This document shows positions 54,161-64,000 of a stretch of DNA of 64,000 nt, piece after piece. A program made the position numbers and the translations under genes. Under the pieces are notes generated by a model that was given only the letters and a program-made list of their open reading frames with translations, was not told where the DNA came from and did no database searches. Position 1 is the stretch's first letter. Every line of letters starts with the position of its first letter. The DNA is from Echinicola rosea. Its GTDB lineage: Bacteria > Bacteroidota > Bacteroidia > Cytophagales > Cyclobacteriaceae. Location: assembly GCF_005281475.1 (NCBI RefSeq), contig NZ_CP040106.1:1927501-1991500 (forward strand), read 5' to 3'.

Positions 54161-55663
54161 TCATTCTTCTGTCCAGTCCTTGCTTCTTTCGACGGCTTTG
54201 TGCCAAAAATGGAGCAGTTCATCGGTCACTTTTCGGTCAGATTGTGGTGAAAATGAAGCTTCTTCTTTCCATAACTGCCGGAGTTCGTTTTGGTCTTTCC
54301 AGTAACCTACTGCCAACCCTGCAAGAAAAGCGGCTCCCAAAGCCGTGGTTTCCGTGATCTGGGGGCGTTTTACTTCACTCCTTAGGAGGTCGGCCTGAAA
54401 CTGCATTAGGAAGTTGTTGGCAGAAGCACCTCCATCCACCCGCATTTCTTTCGTTTTGGCAGCGGCGTCTTTTTCCATGGCTGCCAATACGTCAAAGACC
54501 TGAAAGGCAATAGCTTCCAATGCAGCCCTCGCAAAATGGGCCTGTGTAGTGCCTCTGGTGATACCAAAAAAAGCCCCACGGGCATCCTGATCCCAATAGG
54601 GGGCACCCAAACCGGTGAGTGCCGGGACAAAATATACCCCTCCATTGTCGTCAACACTTGTGGCCAGGGATTCGCTTTGTTCGGCTTCTTCAAAGATAGC
54701 AAGCCCATCCCTGAGCCATTGGATCGCTGCTCCACCGATGAATACGCTGCCTTCCAATGCGTAATGGACTTTTTCATTTATTTCCCACGCAATGGTTGTC
54801 AGCAATTTATTCTTCGATTTGACGGGGTTTTCACCGGTATTCATGACCATAAAGCAGCCAGTGCCGTAAGTGGTTTTGGCCATTCCGGGTTGTGTACAGA
54901 GTTGGCCGAAAAGCGCAGCCTGCTGATCACCGGCGATGCCTCCAATGGGAATTTTCGCTGAAAAAACATCTCCTGCAGTAGTGCAATATACTTCGCTACT
55001 GGATTTTACTTTCGGTAATATGGATGCGGGGATACTGAATAGCTCCATAAGTTCTTCGTCCCATTGTTTGTCGTGGATGTTGAAGAGCATGGTGCGGCTG
55101 GCATTGGTGATATCGGTGAGATGCTGCTGGCCATTGGTGAGTTTCCATACCAACCAGCTATCTACCGTACCGAAACAGACCTCCCCTCTTTCAGCCTTTT
55201 CCCGCGCTCCTTCCACATTGTCCAGTATCCATTTGATTTTGGTGGCGGAAAAATACGCATCTATGATCAAGCCTGTTTTATCATTGATCATATCACTGTG
55301 TCCCTTACGCTTTAGTAAGTTGCAGTAAGCAGCGGTACGTCGGTCCTGCCAGACGATGGCCCGGTAAAGTGGTTTTCCCGTTTTCCGATCCCAGAGGATG
55401 GTCGTTTCCCGTTGATTGGTAATGCCGATTCCTGCGATTTGTGCAGGTTCTATTTCTGCTTTGGCAATGGCTTCCAGGATTACAGCCGCTTGTGAAGTCC
55501 ATATTTCCTTGGCATCATGCTCTACCCATCCAGCCTTGGGGAAGTATTGTTTGAAGTCTTTTTGTGCAATGGCAATGGATTGCCCTTTTTGGTCAAAAAG
55601 AATGGCCCTCGAACTGGTGGTGCCTTGGTCCAGGGCCATTATGAATTGCTTATTTTGGGTCAT
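54161..55663 (-). CDS. glpK: Glycerol kinase
   Basis: GlpK phosphorylates glycerol to glycerol 3-phosphate, trapping it in the cell. The protein is 500 residues, as usual. The N-terminal ATPase-fold motif [30 protein letters not shown] and [13 protein letters not shown] are all present. It starts 4 bp after glpD and is followed by glpF, giving a compact uptake and oxidation operon. Confidence 0.97.
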   Translation of the reverse strand: MTQNKQFIMALDQGTTSSRAILFDQKGQSIAIAQKDFKQYFPKAGWVEHDAKEIWTSQAAVILEAIAKAEIEPAQIAGIGITNQRETTILWDRKTGKPLYRAIVWQDRRTAAYCNLLKRKGHSDMINDKTGLIIDAYFSATKIKWILDNVEGAREKAERGEVCFGTVDSWLVWKLTNGQQHLTDITNASRTMLFNIHDKQWDEELMELFSIPASILPKVKSSSEVYCTTAGDVFSAKIPIGGIAGDQQAALFGQLCTQPGMAKTTYGTGCFMVMNTGENPVKSKNKLLTTIAWEINEKVHYALEGSVFIGGAAIQWLRDGLAIFEEAEQSESLATSVDDNGGVYFVPALTGLGAPYWDQDARGAFFGITRGTTQAHFARAALEAIAFQVFDVLAAMEKDAAAKTKEMRVDGGASANNFLMQFQADLLRSEVKRPQITETTALGAAFLAGLAVGYWKDQNELRQLWKEEASFSPQSDRKVTDELLHFWHKAVERSKDWTEE

Positions 55664-55667
55664 TATT

Positions 55668-57233
55668 TTAGGTTTTGATCAAGTATTTGTCAGCGATTTT
55701 ATGGAAAGCGTCAATTTCATTTTCTATCCATTTCTGGTCTTGTTTACGTTCTTCGGCCATCAGCGAAGCTACCATAGGTGCCATGGCGATCGCGGCAGCG
55801 GCATCCAGAAAGAGGATACGGATTCTCCTGGCCAAGAAGTCTTCTACATGCATGGCCATTTCTTCCCTTACCGCCCAGATGACCTCACCGGCTACATAGG
55901 GGTAGTTTGGATGGAGCAATTTGGCATACGGAGGGTTTTCTTTGATAAGCTGAAGGATTTTTACCGCATCGGTACCGTACAGTTTCCAGTGTTTGTCGTC
56001 TAGGGTAGGGTCACCAAAGCCATGAAATCTAATCTCCCAAGAATGGCTTTCCTTTACTTCCTCTCCGGTAACTCGTGGAAAATGGTTTACGGTGTCTTCT
56101 CCCATTTTTCGAAATGTTGTCCATTTCCCTCCGGTCAGTGTTGTCAAGCCCGAATCCGAAATGATTACTTTGTGATTTCTTGATATCTCCTTAGTTTTTA
56201 CACTTTCGCCCTTGGGTGCGGCCAAGGGACGTAATCCTGCATACACGGTCAATACATCCTTTCGAGTAGGTTTTTTGCTGAGGTATTGGCCGGCATTGTC
56301 TAGGATAAAGTTGATTTCCCGAGATAGGGCTTCAGGTTCCATTTTGGTTTTAGCACGAATGGTGTCTGTAGTGCCCACCACTAATTTCCCCTGCCAAGGT
56401 ACTGCAAATAACACCCTGCCATCAGAGGTCTTGGGAATCATGAGTGCATCTTGACCTCCGAGAAAGTGCTGCGGCAGCACCAAGTGCACGCCTTGGCTTG
56501 GTTGGATCATCCTGGGGGCTCCCTTTTCGTCCATCTGTAAGATTTTATCGGCAAATACCCCGGTGGCATTGACCACCATTTTGGCTTGTACATTATACGT
56601 CTTTTTATGGATGGCATCCCTTACTTTGACCCCATTTACCTTGCCCGCACTATCTTTTGTCAGACTGGTTACTTTCATGTAGTTGAGGATACACCCCCCC
56701 ATGTCATCACAGGTTTGGGCTACGGAAACAGCCAGACGGGCATCATCAAACTCCCCATCGTGGTATACTACACCTCCGAGAAGCCCTTCGGTTTTTATTT
56801 GCGGCAAGCGCCTTTTGGTTTCCTTTTTGGAAATATAACTGGAATCTCCAAGGCTGAGCCAGCCGGACATCCAGTCATAGAACTTCAGGCCTATGGTGTA
56901 ATAATATTTGGTAGCATGACTGTAAATGGGGATGACAAAAGGCTGGGGATGGGCTAAATGAGGTGCGTTTTTTAGAATTCTTCCACGCTCGCGAAGCGCT
57001 TCCCATACCAATAAGATATCACCTTGTGCCAAGTACCGTACCCCTCCATGAACCAATTTGGTGCTTTTGCTGGAGGTGCCTTTTGCAAAATCTGCTCTCT
57101 CGAAAAGTGCCACGCTAAGTCCTCTTGACAGTGCGTCCAACGCGACTCCCAGCCCCGAAGCTCCTCCTCCTATAATGACAATGTCCCAGATTTGATTTTT
57201 TGATAAAGGGCGGAGGTTGTTGACTCTGTTCAT
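55668..57233 (-). CDS. glpD: Glycerol-3-phosphate dehydrogenase, FAD-dependent
   Basis: GlpD oxidises glycerol 3-phosphate to dihydroxyacetone phosphate and passes electrons to quinone at the membrane. The 521-residue chain has the FAD-binding [19 protein letters not shown] near residue 17 and [13 protein letters not shown] after it. The DAO-type C-terminal domain is complete. It is the first gene of the glycerol operon glpD-glpK-glpF. The 281-bp region upstream must hold the promoter, but no clear TAnnTTTG box was found. Confidence 0.96.
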   Translation of the reverse strand: MNRVNNLRPLSKNQIWDIVIIGGGASGLGVALDALSRGLSVALFERADFAKGTSSKSTKLVHGGVRYLAQGDILLVWEALRERGRILKNAPHLAHPQPFVIPIYSHATKYYYTIGLKFYDWMSGWLSLGDSSYISKKETKRRLPQIKTEGLLGGVVYHDGEFDDARLAVSVAQTCDDMGGCILNYMKVTSLTKDSAGKVNGVKVRDAIHKKTYNVQAKMVVNATGVFADKILQMDEKGAPRMIQPSQGVHLVLPQHFLGGQDALMIPKTSDGRVLFAVPWQGKLVVGTTDTIRAKTKMEPEALSREINFILDNAGQYLSKKPTRKDVLTVYAGLRPLAAPKGESVKTKEISRNHKVIISDSGLTTLTGGKWTTFRKMGEDTVNHFPRVTGEEVKESHSWEIRFHGFGDPTLDDKHWKLYGTDAVKILQLIKENPPYAKLLHPNYPYVAGEVIWAVREEMAMHVEDFLARRIRILFLDAAAAIAMAPMVASLMAEERKQDQKWIENEIDAFHKIADKYLIKT

Positions 57234-57514
57234 AAGGTTTTATGATGGGTTAAAAATGTAACACATATAATTTAGGAAAAATCAGCCCTATAAGCCAGTA
57301 GTAAGAAAGAATTTTGGTTATATGTTTTTGAGTAAGCACACTTTATGGAATCAAGCCATGTTTTTATGAAAATTACACTTCGTATCTGGTGCTTCGTACT
57401 TCACCTCTCCCCGGATCTCACTATGGGGTGTTGACAGGTAGGTGTTTTGATAGGTGCTATTATGGGGTATGAACCATCTCAGCGGTATAGTTTAGTACCC
57501 ATCAATTTGGGAGG

Positions 57515-58135
57515 TTACTCCCAAGTGCTGTAGCTTTTTTTGGGCTCATTTTTGATTTTTCCTCCTCCAAACTGGATGCCCAAGCCTATACTGAAAAAGT
57601 CACTGATATTCTCGCCGGTGATATGGTACGTAAAATTCATGCGGAATTTACCAGCGATGAGTCCTATTCGTGGAGCAACACCAAAATTCACTTCATTTCC
57701 GACTTGGTTAAAGATGGTGCCGTCATCAGAATCCACTATTTCATAATCACTTCGCCTGTACATGCCTACCATCACGCCAACAAACGGTCGGGTATTTTCT
57801 TTGCCGAAGAGGTATTCGCCGGTTAAGGAGAGGTTGGAGATGGCCTGTGCTCGGTAGGTGGCTTCTTGGTGGTTAAATAGTGATTCTCCTTCTCCCAGGA
57901 TATTACTACCAAGCTGAAGGCCGATGTTTATTTGGTCATTTATACCATAACGGGGCTCCACATAGAACCCTCCGCCTGTCGTAAGTTCTGATTCGGTAGG
58001 AAAGGTCAAGTTGAGGCCAACATCGACTTTGAATGGTTTATACAGCCGGGATGCTCCTGATGGATCAAGAGACTGGGCTTTTGAAACAAAAGGGGATAGG
58101 ATAAATAAAGCTATTATAAGTGCCGTGTATTTCAT
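57515..58135 (-). CDS. Hypothetical outer-membrane beta-barrel protein
   Basis: This 206-residue protein has a signal peptide (residues 1-20, ending SKAQ). It shows about eight alternating strands (VDVGLNLTFPTES, GGGFYVEPRYGINDQINIGL, FRMNFTYHITGENI, SIGLGIQFGGG). It resembles small outer-membrane barrels of Bacteroidota. The C-terminal ~15 residues are polar, so the usual final aromatic is not at the very end. No partner or function is apparent. Confidence 0.8.
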   Translation of the reverse strand: MKYTALIIALFILSPFVSKAQSLDPSGASRLYKPFKVDVGLNLTFPTESELTTGGGFYVEPRYGINDQINIGLQLGSNILGEGESLFNHQEATYRAQAISNLSLTGEYLFGKENTRPFVGVMVGMYRRSDYEIVDSDDGTIFNQVGNEVNFGVAPRIGLIAGKFRMNFTYHITGENISDFFSIGLGIQFGGGKIKNEPKKSYSTWE

Positions 58136-58360
58136 TCAAGGTAATTTTCACGTATTCTACAACCGATGATATCTGTCGCTGATTTGTCTAATCCTGTTTT
58201 GGTGAAGGTTTACAAGTTCGAAATATAACACTTTTATTTTCAGGGAAGTGTAGCTTTGATTTAAAAATATGTAATGGTTTGGGATCAGGCAAAATTACTG
58301 GGGGGATGAATTTCGCCATGTTTCTTGCTTGCCCCATGGTTTGGTGGAGTGGCCATTGCC

Positions 58361-58393
58361 AAAAAAAAAAAGCCTGACATTTGCCAGGCTTTT
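58361..58393 (-). terminator. Terminator of the nrdB-nrdA operon
   Basis: On the minus strand AAAGCCTG pairs with CAGGCTTT, followed by eleven T. It lies beyond repeat copy B, so the repeat would be transcribed as the nrdA 3' end. Confidence 0.88.
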
Positions 58394-58411
58394 CAGGTAT
58401 TAAATCAGTTA

Positions 58412-58587
58412 AACCCGCTTTATGCACTAGCCTATCTATTACGACCTGATCCGCCGCGGCGGACAAAATCAGTCGCTCCGCTGCTGTTTTCGATTTCACC
58501 ATAGCGATGCTATGATTCAATCTCCAAACAGCCTGATTTTCTTGTAGTTTCAGCTCTTATAACGATTCCTAATGCATAAAGCGGGTT
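58412..58587 (-). repeat. Palindromic structured repeat, copy B (176 bp)
   Basis: The ends AACCCGCTTTATGCACTAG (58412-58430) and CTAATGCATAAAGCGGGTT (58569-58587) are inverted repeats with 18 of 19 matches. Read on the minus strand the interior holds CATAGC-ATC-GCTATG flanked by GATT and AATC. The shared blocks AGAGCTGAAA, CAAGAAAATCAG and AGATAGGCTA occur in the same order as in copy A. It begins a few bases after the nrdA stop, inside the transcribed 3' region. Confidence 0.87.
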
Positions 58588-58592
58588 AAATT

Positions 58593-60992
58593 TTAGCTTC
58601 CACACATTTCGCAATCGTCAGGATTGTCCAGAGAGCAGGCGATAGCATCTTGATTATTTGTCTTGTTGCTCTCTTCTGCCGGGACAGCTGCCTTTTGTGC
58701 GTCTTTTAAGCCGGCTTTGTCCACGGTAAACTGTATGGCACTTGTCGCTGCTTTGGAGCGTAAGTAATACATGCCTGTTTTTAGTCCTTTTTTCCACGCA
58801 TAGAAATGCATGGAGGTCAGTTTTCCGAAGTTCGGTTCTTGCATAAACACATTCATGCTTTGAGATTGACAGATGTAAGCCCCTCTGTCAGCGGCCATGT
58901 TTATCACCACTTTTTGGGAAATTTCCCATACGGTCTTATAGAGGTCTTTGATATTTTGAGGCACTTCAGGCATCTCCTGAACAGAACCATTGGCAGCGAT
59001 GAGCCTGTTTTTCATGGAGTCATTCCAAAGCCCCAAGCGGATCAGGTCTTTCATGAGGTGTTTGTTTACCACGATGAATTCACCTGAAAGTGTTCTTCTT
59101 GTATAGATGTTTGAGGTATAGGGCTCAAAACATTCGTTGTTTCCAAGGATCTGTGAGGTGGATGCCGTTGGCATTGGCGCTACCAATAGGGAGTTTCTCA
59201 CGCCGTACTTGGCTACTCTTTCTTTCAGGTCTGCCCAGTTCCATCTACCCGACTTAGGGGATACTCCCCAAAGGTCAAACTGGAATTGGCCTTTAGATAC
59301 GGGTGAGCCTTCGTAAGTCTCGTATGTGCCGTGTATTTTGGCGAGCTCCATGGATGTTTCCATGGATGCATAATAGATAGTTTCGAAGATGTCTTCGTTT
59401 AGGCCAGCAGCTTCTTCACTGTCAAATGGCATTCTGAGCATGATGAAGGCGTCTGCCAATCCTTGTACACCGATTCCGATCGGGCGGTGTCTGAAGTTGG
59501 ATTTTTCTGCTTCTTTTACAGGGTAGTAATTGATGTCAATTACCTTGTTAAGGTTTTTAGTGACCACTTTGGTGATCTCATAGAGCTTCTGGTGGTCAAA
59601 AGACTTTTTGCCTTGGCTGTCTGTTTTGATAAACTTGGGCAGTGCAATGGAAGCTAGGTTACAGACGGCCACCTCATCTGGAGAAGTGTATTCCATGATC
59701 TCCGTACACAAGTTGGATGACTTGATCGTGCCAAGGTTTTTCTGGTTGGATTTTCCATTGGCGGCATCCTTGTATAGCATGTAGGGAGTACCGGTTTCGA
59801 TCTGGGATTCCAGCACCTCAAACCAAAGTTCCTGCGCTTTTACGGTTTCCCTGGCACGGCCTTCCTTCTCATATTTTTCATATAGTTTTTCAAATTCCTC
59901 TCCATAGCAATCGGATAGTCCCGGCGCTTCATTTGGACAGAATAGAGACCAGTCTTCGTTGGCTTCCACTCTTTTCATAAATAGGTCAGATATCCAAAGA
60001 GCGTAGAAAAGGTCCCGAGCCCTCAATTCTTCTTTTCCGTGATTTTTCTTTAGCTCTAAGAAATCCTTGATGTCAGCATGCCAAGGTTCTAGGTAGATAG
60101 CAAAGCTTCCTTTGCGTTTTCCACCACCTTGATCTACATAACGTGCCGTCATGTCGAAGTTTCTTAGCATTGGCACGATGCCGTTCGATACGCCATTTGT
60201 GCCACGGATGTAGGAGCCTTTGGCCCGCACATCGTGAATAGAAAGCCCGATCCCACCAGCGGATTGGGAGATTTTGGCACATTGTTTTAAGGTATCATAG
60301 ATCCCGTCGATGCTGTCGTCCTTCATGGTAAGCAGAAAGCACGAAGAAAGCTGTGGCTTAGGTGTTCCGGCGTTGAACAAGGTAGGTGTGGCGTGGGTAA
60401 ACCACTTTTCAGAAAGCAAGTGGTAGGTTTCGATAGCAGCATCCAGATCCTCTTTGTGGATACCGATTGCCACCCGCATTAGCATATGTTGAGGGCGTTC
60501 TACGACTTTGTCATCCAGCTTGATAAGGTAACTTCTCTCCAAGGTCTTGAAGCCAAAGAAATCATAGTTAAAGTCTCTGTTGTAATCAATGATCTCATCA
60601 AGACGGGCCGCATGTTTTTTTACGATTCCGTACACATCCGGTGCGATGAGGGCGGCATTGTCCCCTGTTTTTGGATTGACATACGTATAGAGCCTTTTCA
60701 TGGTGTTTGAAAAAGACTGGCTGGTCGTCTTGTGCAGATTGGATATGGCGATACGTGCTGCGAGGATAGCGTAATCAGGATGCTTGACGGTCATGGATGC
60801 GCAGACTTCTGCGGCCAAGTTGTCAAGTGCTGATGTGGTCACGCCATCATACAGGCCATCAATTACCTTTTTGGCTACTTCGATCGGTTGTATGTACCGG
60901 GAATCCAATCCATCACAGAGGTTTTCTATCCGCGTGGTGATCTTATCGAATCTTACCGATTCTCTTCTGCCATCTCTTTTTATTACTAACAT
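58593..60992 (-). CDS. nrdA: Ribonucleotide reductase class Ia, large subunit
   Basis: NrdA reduces ribonucleoside diphosphates to deoxy forms. The 799-residue protein starts with an ATP-cone regulatory domain (1-90; [18 protein letters not shown]). Active-site elements are visible: SSCFLL with the first redox cysteine, [10 protein letters not shown] with the catalytic Asn-Cys-Glu set, and [11 protein letters not shown] with the second redox cysteine. The C-terminal electron-relay pair is CEMCGS. It follows nrdB by 33 bp, so order in the operon is nrdB then nrdA. The palindromic repeat copy B starts directly after its stop. Confidence 0.97.
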   Translation of the reverse strand: MLVIKRDGRRESVRFDKITTRIENLCDGLDSRYIQPIEVAKKVIDGLYDGVTTSALDNLAAEVCASMTVKHPDYAILAARIAISNLHKTTSQSFSNTMKRLYTYVNPKTGDNAALIAPDVYGIVKKHAARLDEIIDYNRDFNYDFFGFKTLERSYLIKLDDKVVERPQHMLMRVAIGIHKEDLDAAIETYHLLSEKWFTHATPTLFNAGTPKPQLSSCFLLTMKDDSIDGIYDTLKQCAKISQSAGGIGLSIHDVRAKGSYIRGTNGVSNGIVPMLRNFDMTARYVDQGGGKRKGSFAIYLEPWHADIKDFLELKKNHGKEELRARDLFYALWISDLFMKRVEANEDWSLFCPNEAPGLSDCYGEEFEKLYEKYEKEGRARETVKAQELWFEVLESQIETGTPYMLYKDAANGKSNQKNLGTIKSSNLCTEIMEYTSPDEVAVCNLASIALPKFIKTDSQGKKSFDHQKLYEITKVVTKNLNKVIDINYYPVKEAEKSNFRHRPIGIGVQGLADAFIMLRMPFDSEEAAGLNEDIFETIYYASMETSMELAKIHGTYETYEGSPVSKGQFQFDLWGVSPKSGRWNWADLKERVAKYGVRNSLLVAPMPTASTSQILGNNECFEPYTSNIYTRRTLSGEFIVVNKHLMKDLIRLGLWNDSMKNRLIAANGSVQEMPEVPQNIKDLYKTVWEISQKVVINMAADRGAYICQSQSMNVFMQEPNFGKLTSMHFYAWKKGLKTGMYYLRSKAATSAIQFTVDKAGLKDAQKAAVPAEESNKTNNQDAIACSLDNPDDCEMCGS

Positions 60993-61025
60993 GCTAACTT
61001 GGAGTTTAAGGTTGGGAAAAGTAAA

Positions 61026-62009
61026 TTAAAAGTCCTCTTCTACAGAAAACTTAGCTGAATCAGAAGCATCTTTGCCTTTCATGACCCCGGCTTTTTGATA
61101 ATCGCCAACCCGCTTCTCGAAGAAGTTGGTCTTGCCCTGAAGTGAGATCATGTCCATGAAGTCGAATGGATTGGTGCTGTTCCAGACTTTTTCACAGCCC
61201 AATTCCAATAGAAGCCTGTCGGCCACAAATTCAATATATTGACACATCAAATCGGCATTCATCCCAATGAGCCTTACTGGAAGGGCATCCGTGACAAATT
61301 CCTTTTCAATGGCTACGGCATCCTGAATGATTTTGGAAACGGTTTCCTTTGGTAGTGGATTGACAATGTGCTGCGTGTATAGGTGACAGGCAAAATCACA
61401 ATGCAACCCTTCGTCCCTTGAAATAAGCTCGTTTGAGAATGTCAGTCCTGGCATCAGGCCGCGTTTCTTTAGCCAAAAGATCGAGCAGAAAGATCCGGAG
61501 AAGAAAATGCCTTCCACTGCGGCAAAAGCAATCAATCTTTCTTGAAAATCCCCCTCGTCAATCCATCGTAGCGCCCAGTCTGCTTTTTTCTTTACACAAT
61601 CCAAGTGCTCGATGGCATTGAATAGGCGGTCTCTTTCTTTTGCGTCTTTGATATAGGTGTCAATCAGAAGGCTGTACGTCTCTGAGTGGATGTTTTCCAT
61701 GGCAATTTGGAAGCCATAGAAGAACTTGGCCTCTGTGTACTGTACTTCCGCTACGAAGTGCTCTGCCAAGTTTTCGTTTACGATTCCGTCACTGGCTGCA
61801 AAAAATGCTAATACATGGGAAATAAAGTGACGCTCATCATCACTTAAGTTTTTCCAGTCTTTTATGTCCTGGCCCAGGTCGATTTCTTCTGCAGTCCAAA
61901 AACTAGCCTCTGCTTTTTTGTAATATTCCCAAATGTCGTCGTGCTGAATTGGGAACAATACAAATCTACTGTTATCTCCTTGTTCTAATATGGGTTCGGT
62001 CTTTTGCAT
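61026..62009 (-). CDS. nrdB: Ribonucleotide reductase class Ia, small subunit
   Basis: This 327-residue protein holds the di-iron centre and tyrosyl radical that drive NrdA. The motif [11 protein letters not shown] matches the family's Glu-xx-His with the radical Tyr four residues on, as in eukaryotic-type R2 proteins. [15 protein letters not shown] contains the second Glu-His set. The C-terminal FSVEEDF tail is the part that docks on NrdA. It is the first gene of the nrdB-nrdA operon. No NrdR-box palindrome was recognised upstream. Confidence 0.96.
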   Translation of the reverse strand: MQKTEPILEQGDNSRFVLFPIQHDDIWEYYKKAEASFWTAEEIDLGQDIKDWKNLSDDERHFISHVLAFFAASDGIVNENLAEHFVAEVQYTEAKFFYGFQIAMENIHSETYSLLIDTYIKDAKERDRLFNAIEHLDCVKKKADWALRWIDEGDFQERLIAFAAVEGIFFSGSFCSIFWLKKRGLMPGLTFSNELISRDEGLHCDFACHLYTQHIVNPLPKETVSKIIQDAVAIEKEFVTDALPVRLIGMNADLMCQYIEFVADRLLLELGCEKVWNSTNPFDFMDMISLQGKTNFFEKRVGDYQKAGVMKGKDASDSAKFSVEEDF

Positions 62010-62884
62010 TAGTCAGTCAGTTTTATATAATTACCATCAATTTTATTTCATCCACAATAGCATGTGAAAGGCTCTCGTAAATGTTATGTTGTTCCTCAAA
62101 AAATGCCTGATAGCAAGCAGTTTTTCGCAGAGCCGTAGAACAAATATCACCAACAATTTTTAAAAATAAAACCATTGATAAGGCCTTGATCTTGATTATT
62201 GACTAATGGTCAAATTAGTGATAAAATCTTATATATCAAGGTGTAATGTATGTTAATTTAAAGTTACCATTCTATTAAAACGCCATTTAAGCGGCATTCA
62301 GAAGGGGCAGAAAAAAAAATAAAAAAATCTTACAAACCTGAATTCAAGCATTTTTTGACTTATGGTCAATAGTTTGATGGTTATGTAATTTACTGTAAGT
62401 CAGATTGTTGTTTTGTTTTTTGATCTTAAAATAAACAACTGTTTGATTTTCAAATCCTAAACAAAAGCAAGTAAATGATAAGGAATTTTTAATTGATAGT
62501 TTCAATGAGTCCAGCGTCAATGTGACCGGATGGATGATGAAAAGATAAGCGTAATCAGAGGGATGTAGTTCGGAAAATTACATTTATTATTTAGGCCTTG
62601 TAGTAGCTTTTTAATTAAGCGTAAATTATACTTGTTTTTGCGCCAGTGTATGGGAGGGCATTTTTTTAAATGTTTACCGGGGGAATGGTTTCTTTTCAGC
62701 AAAATGATCTTTGCCTAACTAGCGTAAAAGACTATGCATTGGGGGATAGGCCTGTTGTCAATCAATATTCCTAGGGGCGTCTTCATGGGGATTGCAAAAC
62801 CTCTTAAATAAGAGTTCTTGATTTCAAGTCAGAAATAGCTTAGCTATTTCGATCACTACACGATTAAACTATCCTTAATTTCGT

Positions 62885-62959
62885 CCACAGATAGAAGTTA
62901 TAAACACAGATAAGATTATTGAACAATTGTAAGTCTGTGTTCATCCTTATGATCTGTGG
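62885..62959. repeat. Imperfect palindrome with CCACAGAT / ATCTGTGG arms
   Basis: CCACAGAT (62885-62892) and AACACAGA (62903-62910) are mirrored by TCTGTGTT (62934-62941) and ATCTGTGG (62952-62959). It is non-coding. Similar degenerate palindromes are frequent between genes in Bacteroidota; its role here is unknown. Confidence 0.6.
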
Positions 62960-63121
62960 CTTAAATTGTCTTATTTCAACTGACGAAGGGAACTTTGCCC
63001 GTTTGGTGGAGAGAAATGAAAATTACCGATGGTGATAAGGGCCTAAACCTTTAAAAGCGAGGAATTTTAATGATTTCGGTGAAATCTTTTTGCTAAATTT
63101 TCTAGTTACCAAAATCCTCCT

Positions 63122-63129
63122 TATATTTG
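63122..63129 (+). promoter_or_regulatory. -7 box for rplU-rpmA
   Basis: TATATTTG fits TAnnTTTG and lies 29 bases before the rplU ATG. No clean -33 TTTG is found at the right distance, only a T-rich stretch near 63098-63102. Confidence 0.5.
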
Positions 63130-63158
63130 CACCTCAATTTTGATAAAAAGTTCTTAGT

Positions 63159-63470
63159 ATGTACGCAATAGTTAACATAGCTGGAAAGCAGTTCAAAGTA
63201 ACTAAAGATCAATATGTCTATGCACCAAAGATGCAAGGCGATATTGACGCTTCCGTTGAGTTCGATGAGGTATTGTTGGCAGATGACAACGGTACGGTAT
63301 CGGTAGGTGCCCCAGTATTGGCAGGTGCCAAGGTGACAGGAAAAATTCTTGATCACGTAAAAGGTGACAAAGTAATCGTCTTCAAAAAGAAAAGAAGAAA
63401 AGGTTACAAAAAGAAAAACGGTCACAGACAAGAGTTTACTAAATTACTTATTGAAAACATTACACTATAA
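63159..63470 (+). CDS. rplU: 50S ribosomal protein L21
   Basis: L21 is a 103-residue protein of the large subunit that binds 23S rRNA. MYAIVNIAGKQFKVTKDQ at the start and the C-terminal KKKRRKGYKKKNGHRQ are characteristic. It is followed by rpmA after 32 bp, the usual pairing, and has a candidate promoter upstream. Confidence 0.98.
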   Translation: MYAIVNIAGKQFKVTKDQYVYAPKMQGDIDASVEFDEVLLADDNGTVSVGAPVLAGAKVTGKILDHVKGDKVIVFKKKRRKGYKKKNGHRQEFTKLLIENITL

Positions 63471-63502
63471 GTTTTATCTTATAGCCTAAAACATTAAACA
63501 TT

Positions 63503-63763
63503 ATGGCTCACAAGAAAGGTGTCGGTAGTTCTAAAAACGGTAGAGAATCCCACAGTAAACGACTTGGTGTAAAAAAGTTTGGTGGTGAATCTGTAATTGC
63601 CGGTAACATTATCGTAAGACAAAGAGGAACCAAGCATCACGCAGGATTGAACGTTAAAGTTGGCAAAGACCATACATTGTTCGCTGTAACTGATGGGAAA
63701 GTAGAATTTAAGAAAAAGCATGACGGTAGATCTTACGTAAGTGTAGTACCTGCTGAAGCATAA
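63503..63763 (+). CDS. rpmA: 50S ribosomal protein L27
   Basis: L27 is an 86-residue protein whose flexible N-terminus reaches the peptidyl-transferase centre. The start [20 protein letters not shown] and the core [18 protein letters not shown] are standard. It begins with MAHKKG, so it lacks the N-terminal extension that some Firmicutes process. It ends the rplU-rpmA operon at a clear terminator. Confidence 0.98.
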   Translation: MAHKKGVGSSKNGRESHSKRLGVKKFGGESVIAGNIIVRQRGTKHHAGLNVKVGKDHTLFAVTDGKVEFKKKHDGRSYVSVVPAEA

Positions 63764-63789
63764 GATTTTGTATCAAGTATGATTTTAGA

Positions 63790-63825
63790 AAAAAGCTGCC
63801 TTTAGAGAAGGGCAGCTTTTTTTTA
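63790..63825 (+). terminator. Terminator after rpmA
   Basis: Ten-base stem AAAAGCTGCC / GGCAGCTTTT with a 10-base loop, then T-rich sequence. The remaining bases to 64000 show no feature. Confidence 0.9.
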
Positions 63826-64000
63826 TTTAGTTAAATTATTTCCCTATTACGAAAGGAATGTTTGTGTTTGTTGTTCTGTTTTTTGAATCCATTAAAATGA
63901 TTTTTATGTTCTAATCGTGTGGATGACCGGTTAATTGGTGTGTTTTACCTGTAGTTGGTCTTTTTTATTTTGTGTAAGAATGGACTATATTATTCTTTGT

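Larger units (their letters stand above)
58136..58592. other. Gap between barrel gene and nrdA
   Basis: This 457-bp gap holds the nrdA terminator (58361-58393) and palindromic repeat copy B (58412-58587). The remaining part next to the barrel gene shows nothing clear. An open frame of 110 codons across the repeat looks spurious. Confidence 0.6.
62010..63158. other. Long gene-free stretch between nrdB and rplU
   Basis: This AT-rich region of about 1.15 kb separates divergent nrdB and rplU. No credible coding frame was found. It contains a 19-base palindrome GAAATAGC-TTA-GCTATTTC (62832-62850), a broken inverted repeat at 62885-62959 and the rplU -7 box. The rest shows no recognisable feature. 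Confidence 0.5.

Noticed and set aside
58188..58520. A 110-codon minus-strand frame over repeat copy B
   Set aside because: The translation comes from the palindromic repeat and the terminator; no conserved fold is evident.
62010..62300. NrdR-type operator upstream of nrdB
   Set aside because: No 16-bp palindromic NrdR box could be found by eye in this AT-rich sequence.

Overview
The window comes from a chromosome of a Bacteroidota bacterium, most likely a member of the Cytophagales such as a marine Cyclobacteriaceae close to Echinicola or Algoriphagus. This is inferred from gene content and signals, not from a database search. Several genes are preceded by the Bacteroidota promoter pattern TTTG-N19/20-TAnnTTTG rather than the usual -35/-10. 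Lineage-typical genes include a very long NusB, a leucine dehydrogenase, DUF4293, a Wzi/RemB-like barrel, an atpD-atpC pair away from the other ATP synthase genes, and an E1 alpha-beta fusion. No rRNA, tRNA or CRISPR array was seen.

Layout. 1-4757: the end of one RND efflux pump and a complete second one, separated by a 0.3-kb sequence repeated in tandem. 4876-9591: two secreted carbohydrate-active enzymes (GH127-type arabinofuranosidase and DUF5703) on the minus strand. 9726-12270: an ABC exporter and truA. 12431-12641: a short non-coding element with terminal inverted repeats and a 10-bp target duplication. 13282-16178: an ECF sigma factor, a putative anti-sigma factor and two envelope proteins. 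16605-23624: a transsulfuration enzyme, ComM, an MsbA-like exporter and a Wzi-like outer membrane protein.

23916-30634: rpmE2, a GlmU-like protein, then a tightly overlapping run of DNA polymerase III delta', a RimB-like protease, RimK, HemC, a cyclophilin lipoprotein and an SDR reductase. 30888-36840: a sodium:alanine symporter, a small barrel, an HMA-AraC fusion regulator, the E1 alpha-beta fusion and a MOSC protein. 37665-42053: dnaK, a GroES-like protein and another ABC exporter. 42201-47411: leucine dehydrogenase and the nusB-ytxH-DUF1573-yajC-ybbR-coaE run. 47448-50486: a small conserved protein, an NlpC/P60 lipoprotein and atpD-atpC. 50773-52005: an IS110-family transposase. 52123-57233: a glycerol operon (glpD-glpK-glpF) followed by a beta-propeller lipoprotein. 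57515-62009: a barrel protein and nrdB-nrdA. 63159-63763: rplU-rpmA.

Most genes are housekeeping. The least explained material is between genes. A pair of 170-176 bp palindromic elements (6972-7141 and 58412-58587) have diverged in sequence yet keep the same nested hairpins through paired base changes. A separate 211-bp transposon-like element at 12431-12641 carries REP-like hairpins. These are the best candidates for something undescribed. I did not see a convincing new defence or biosynthetic system.
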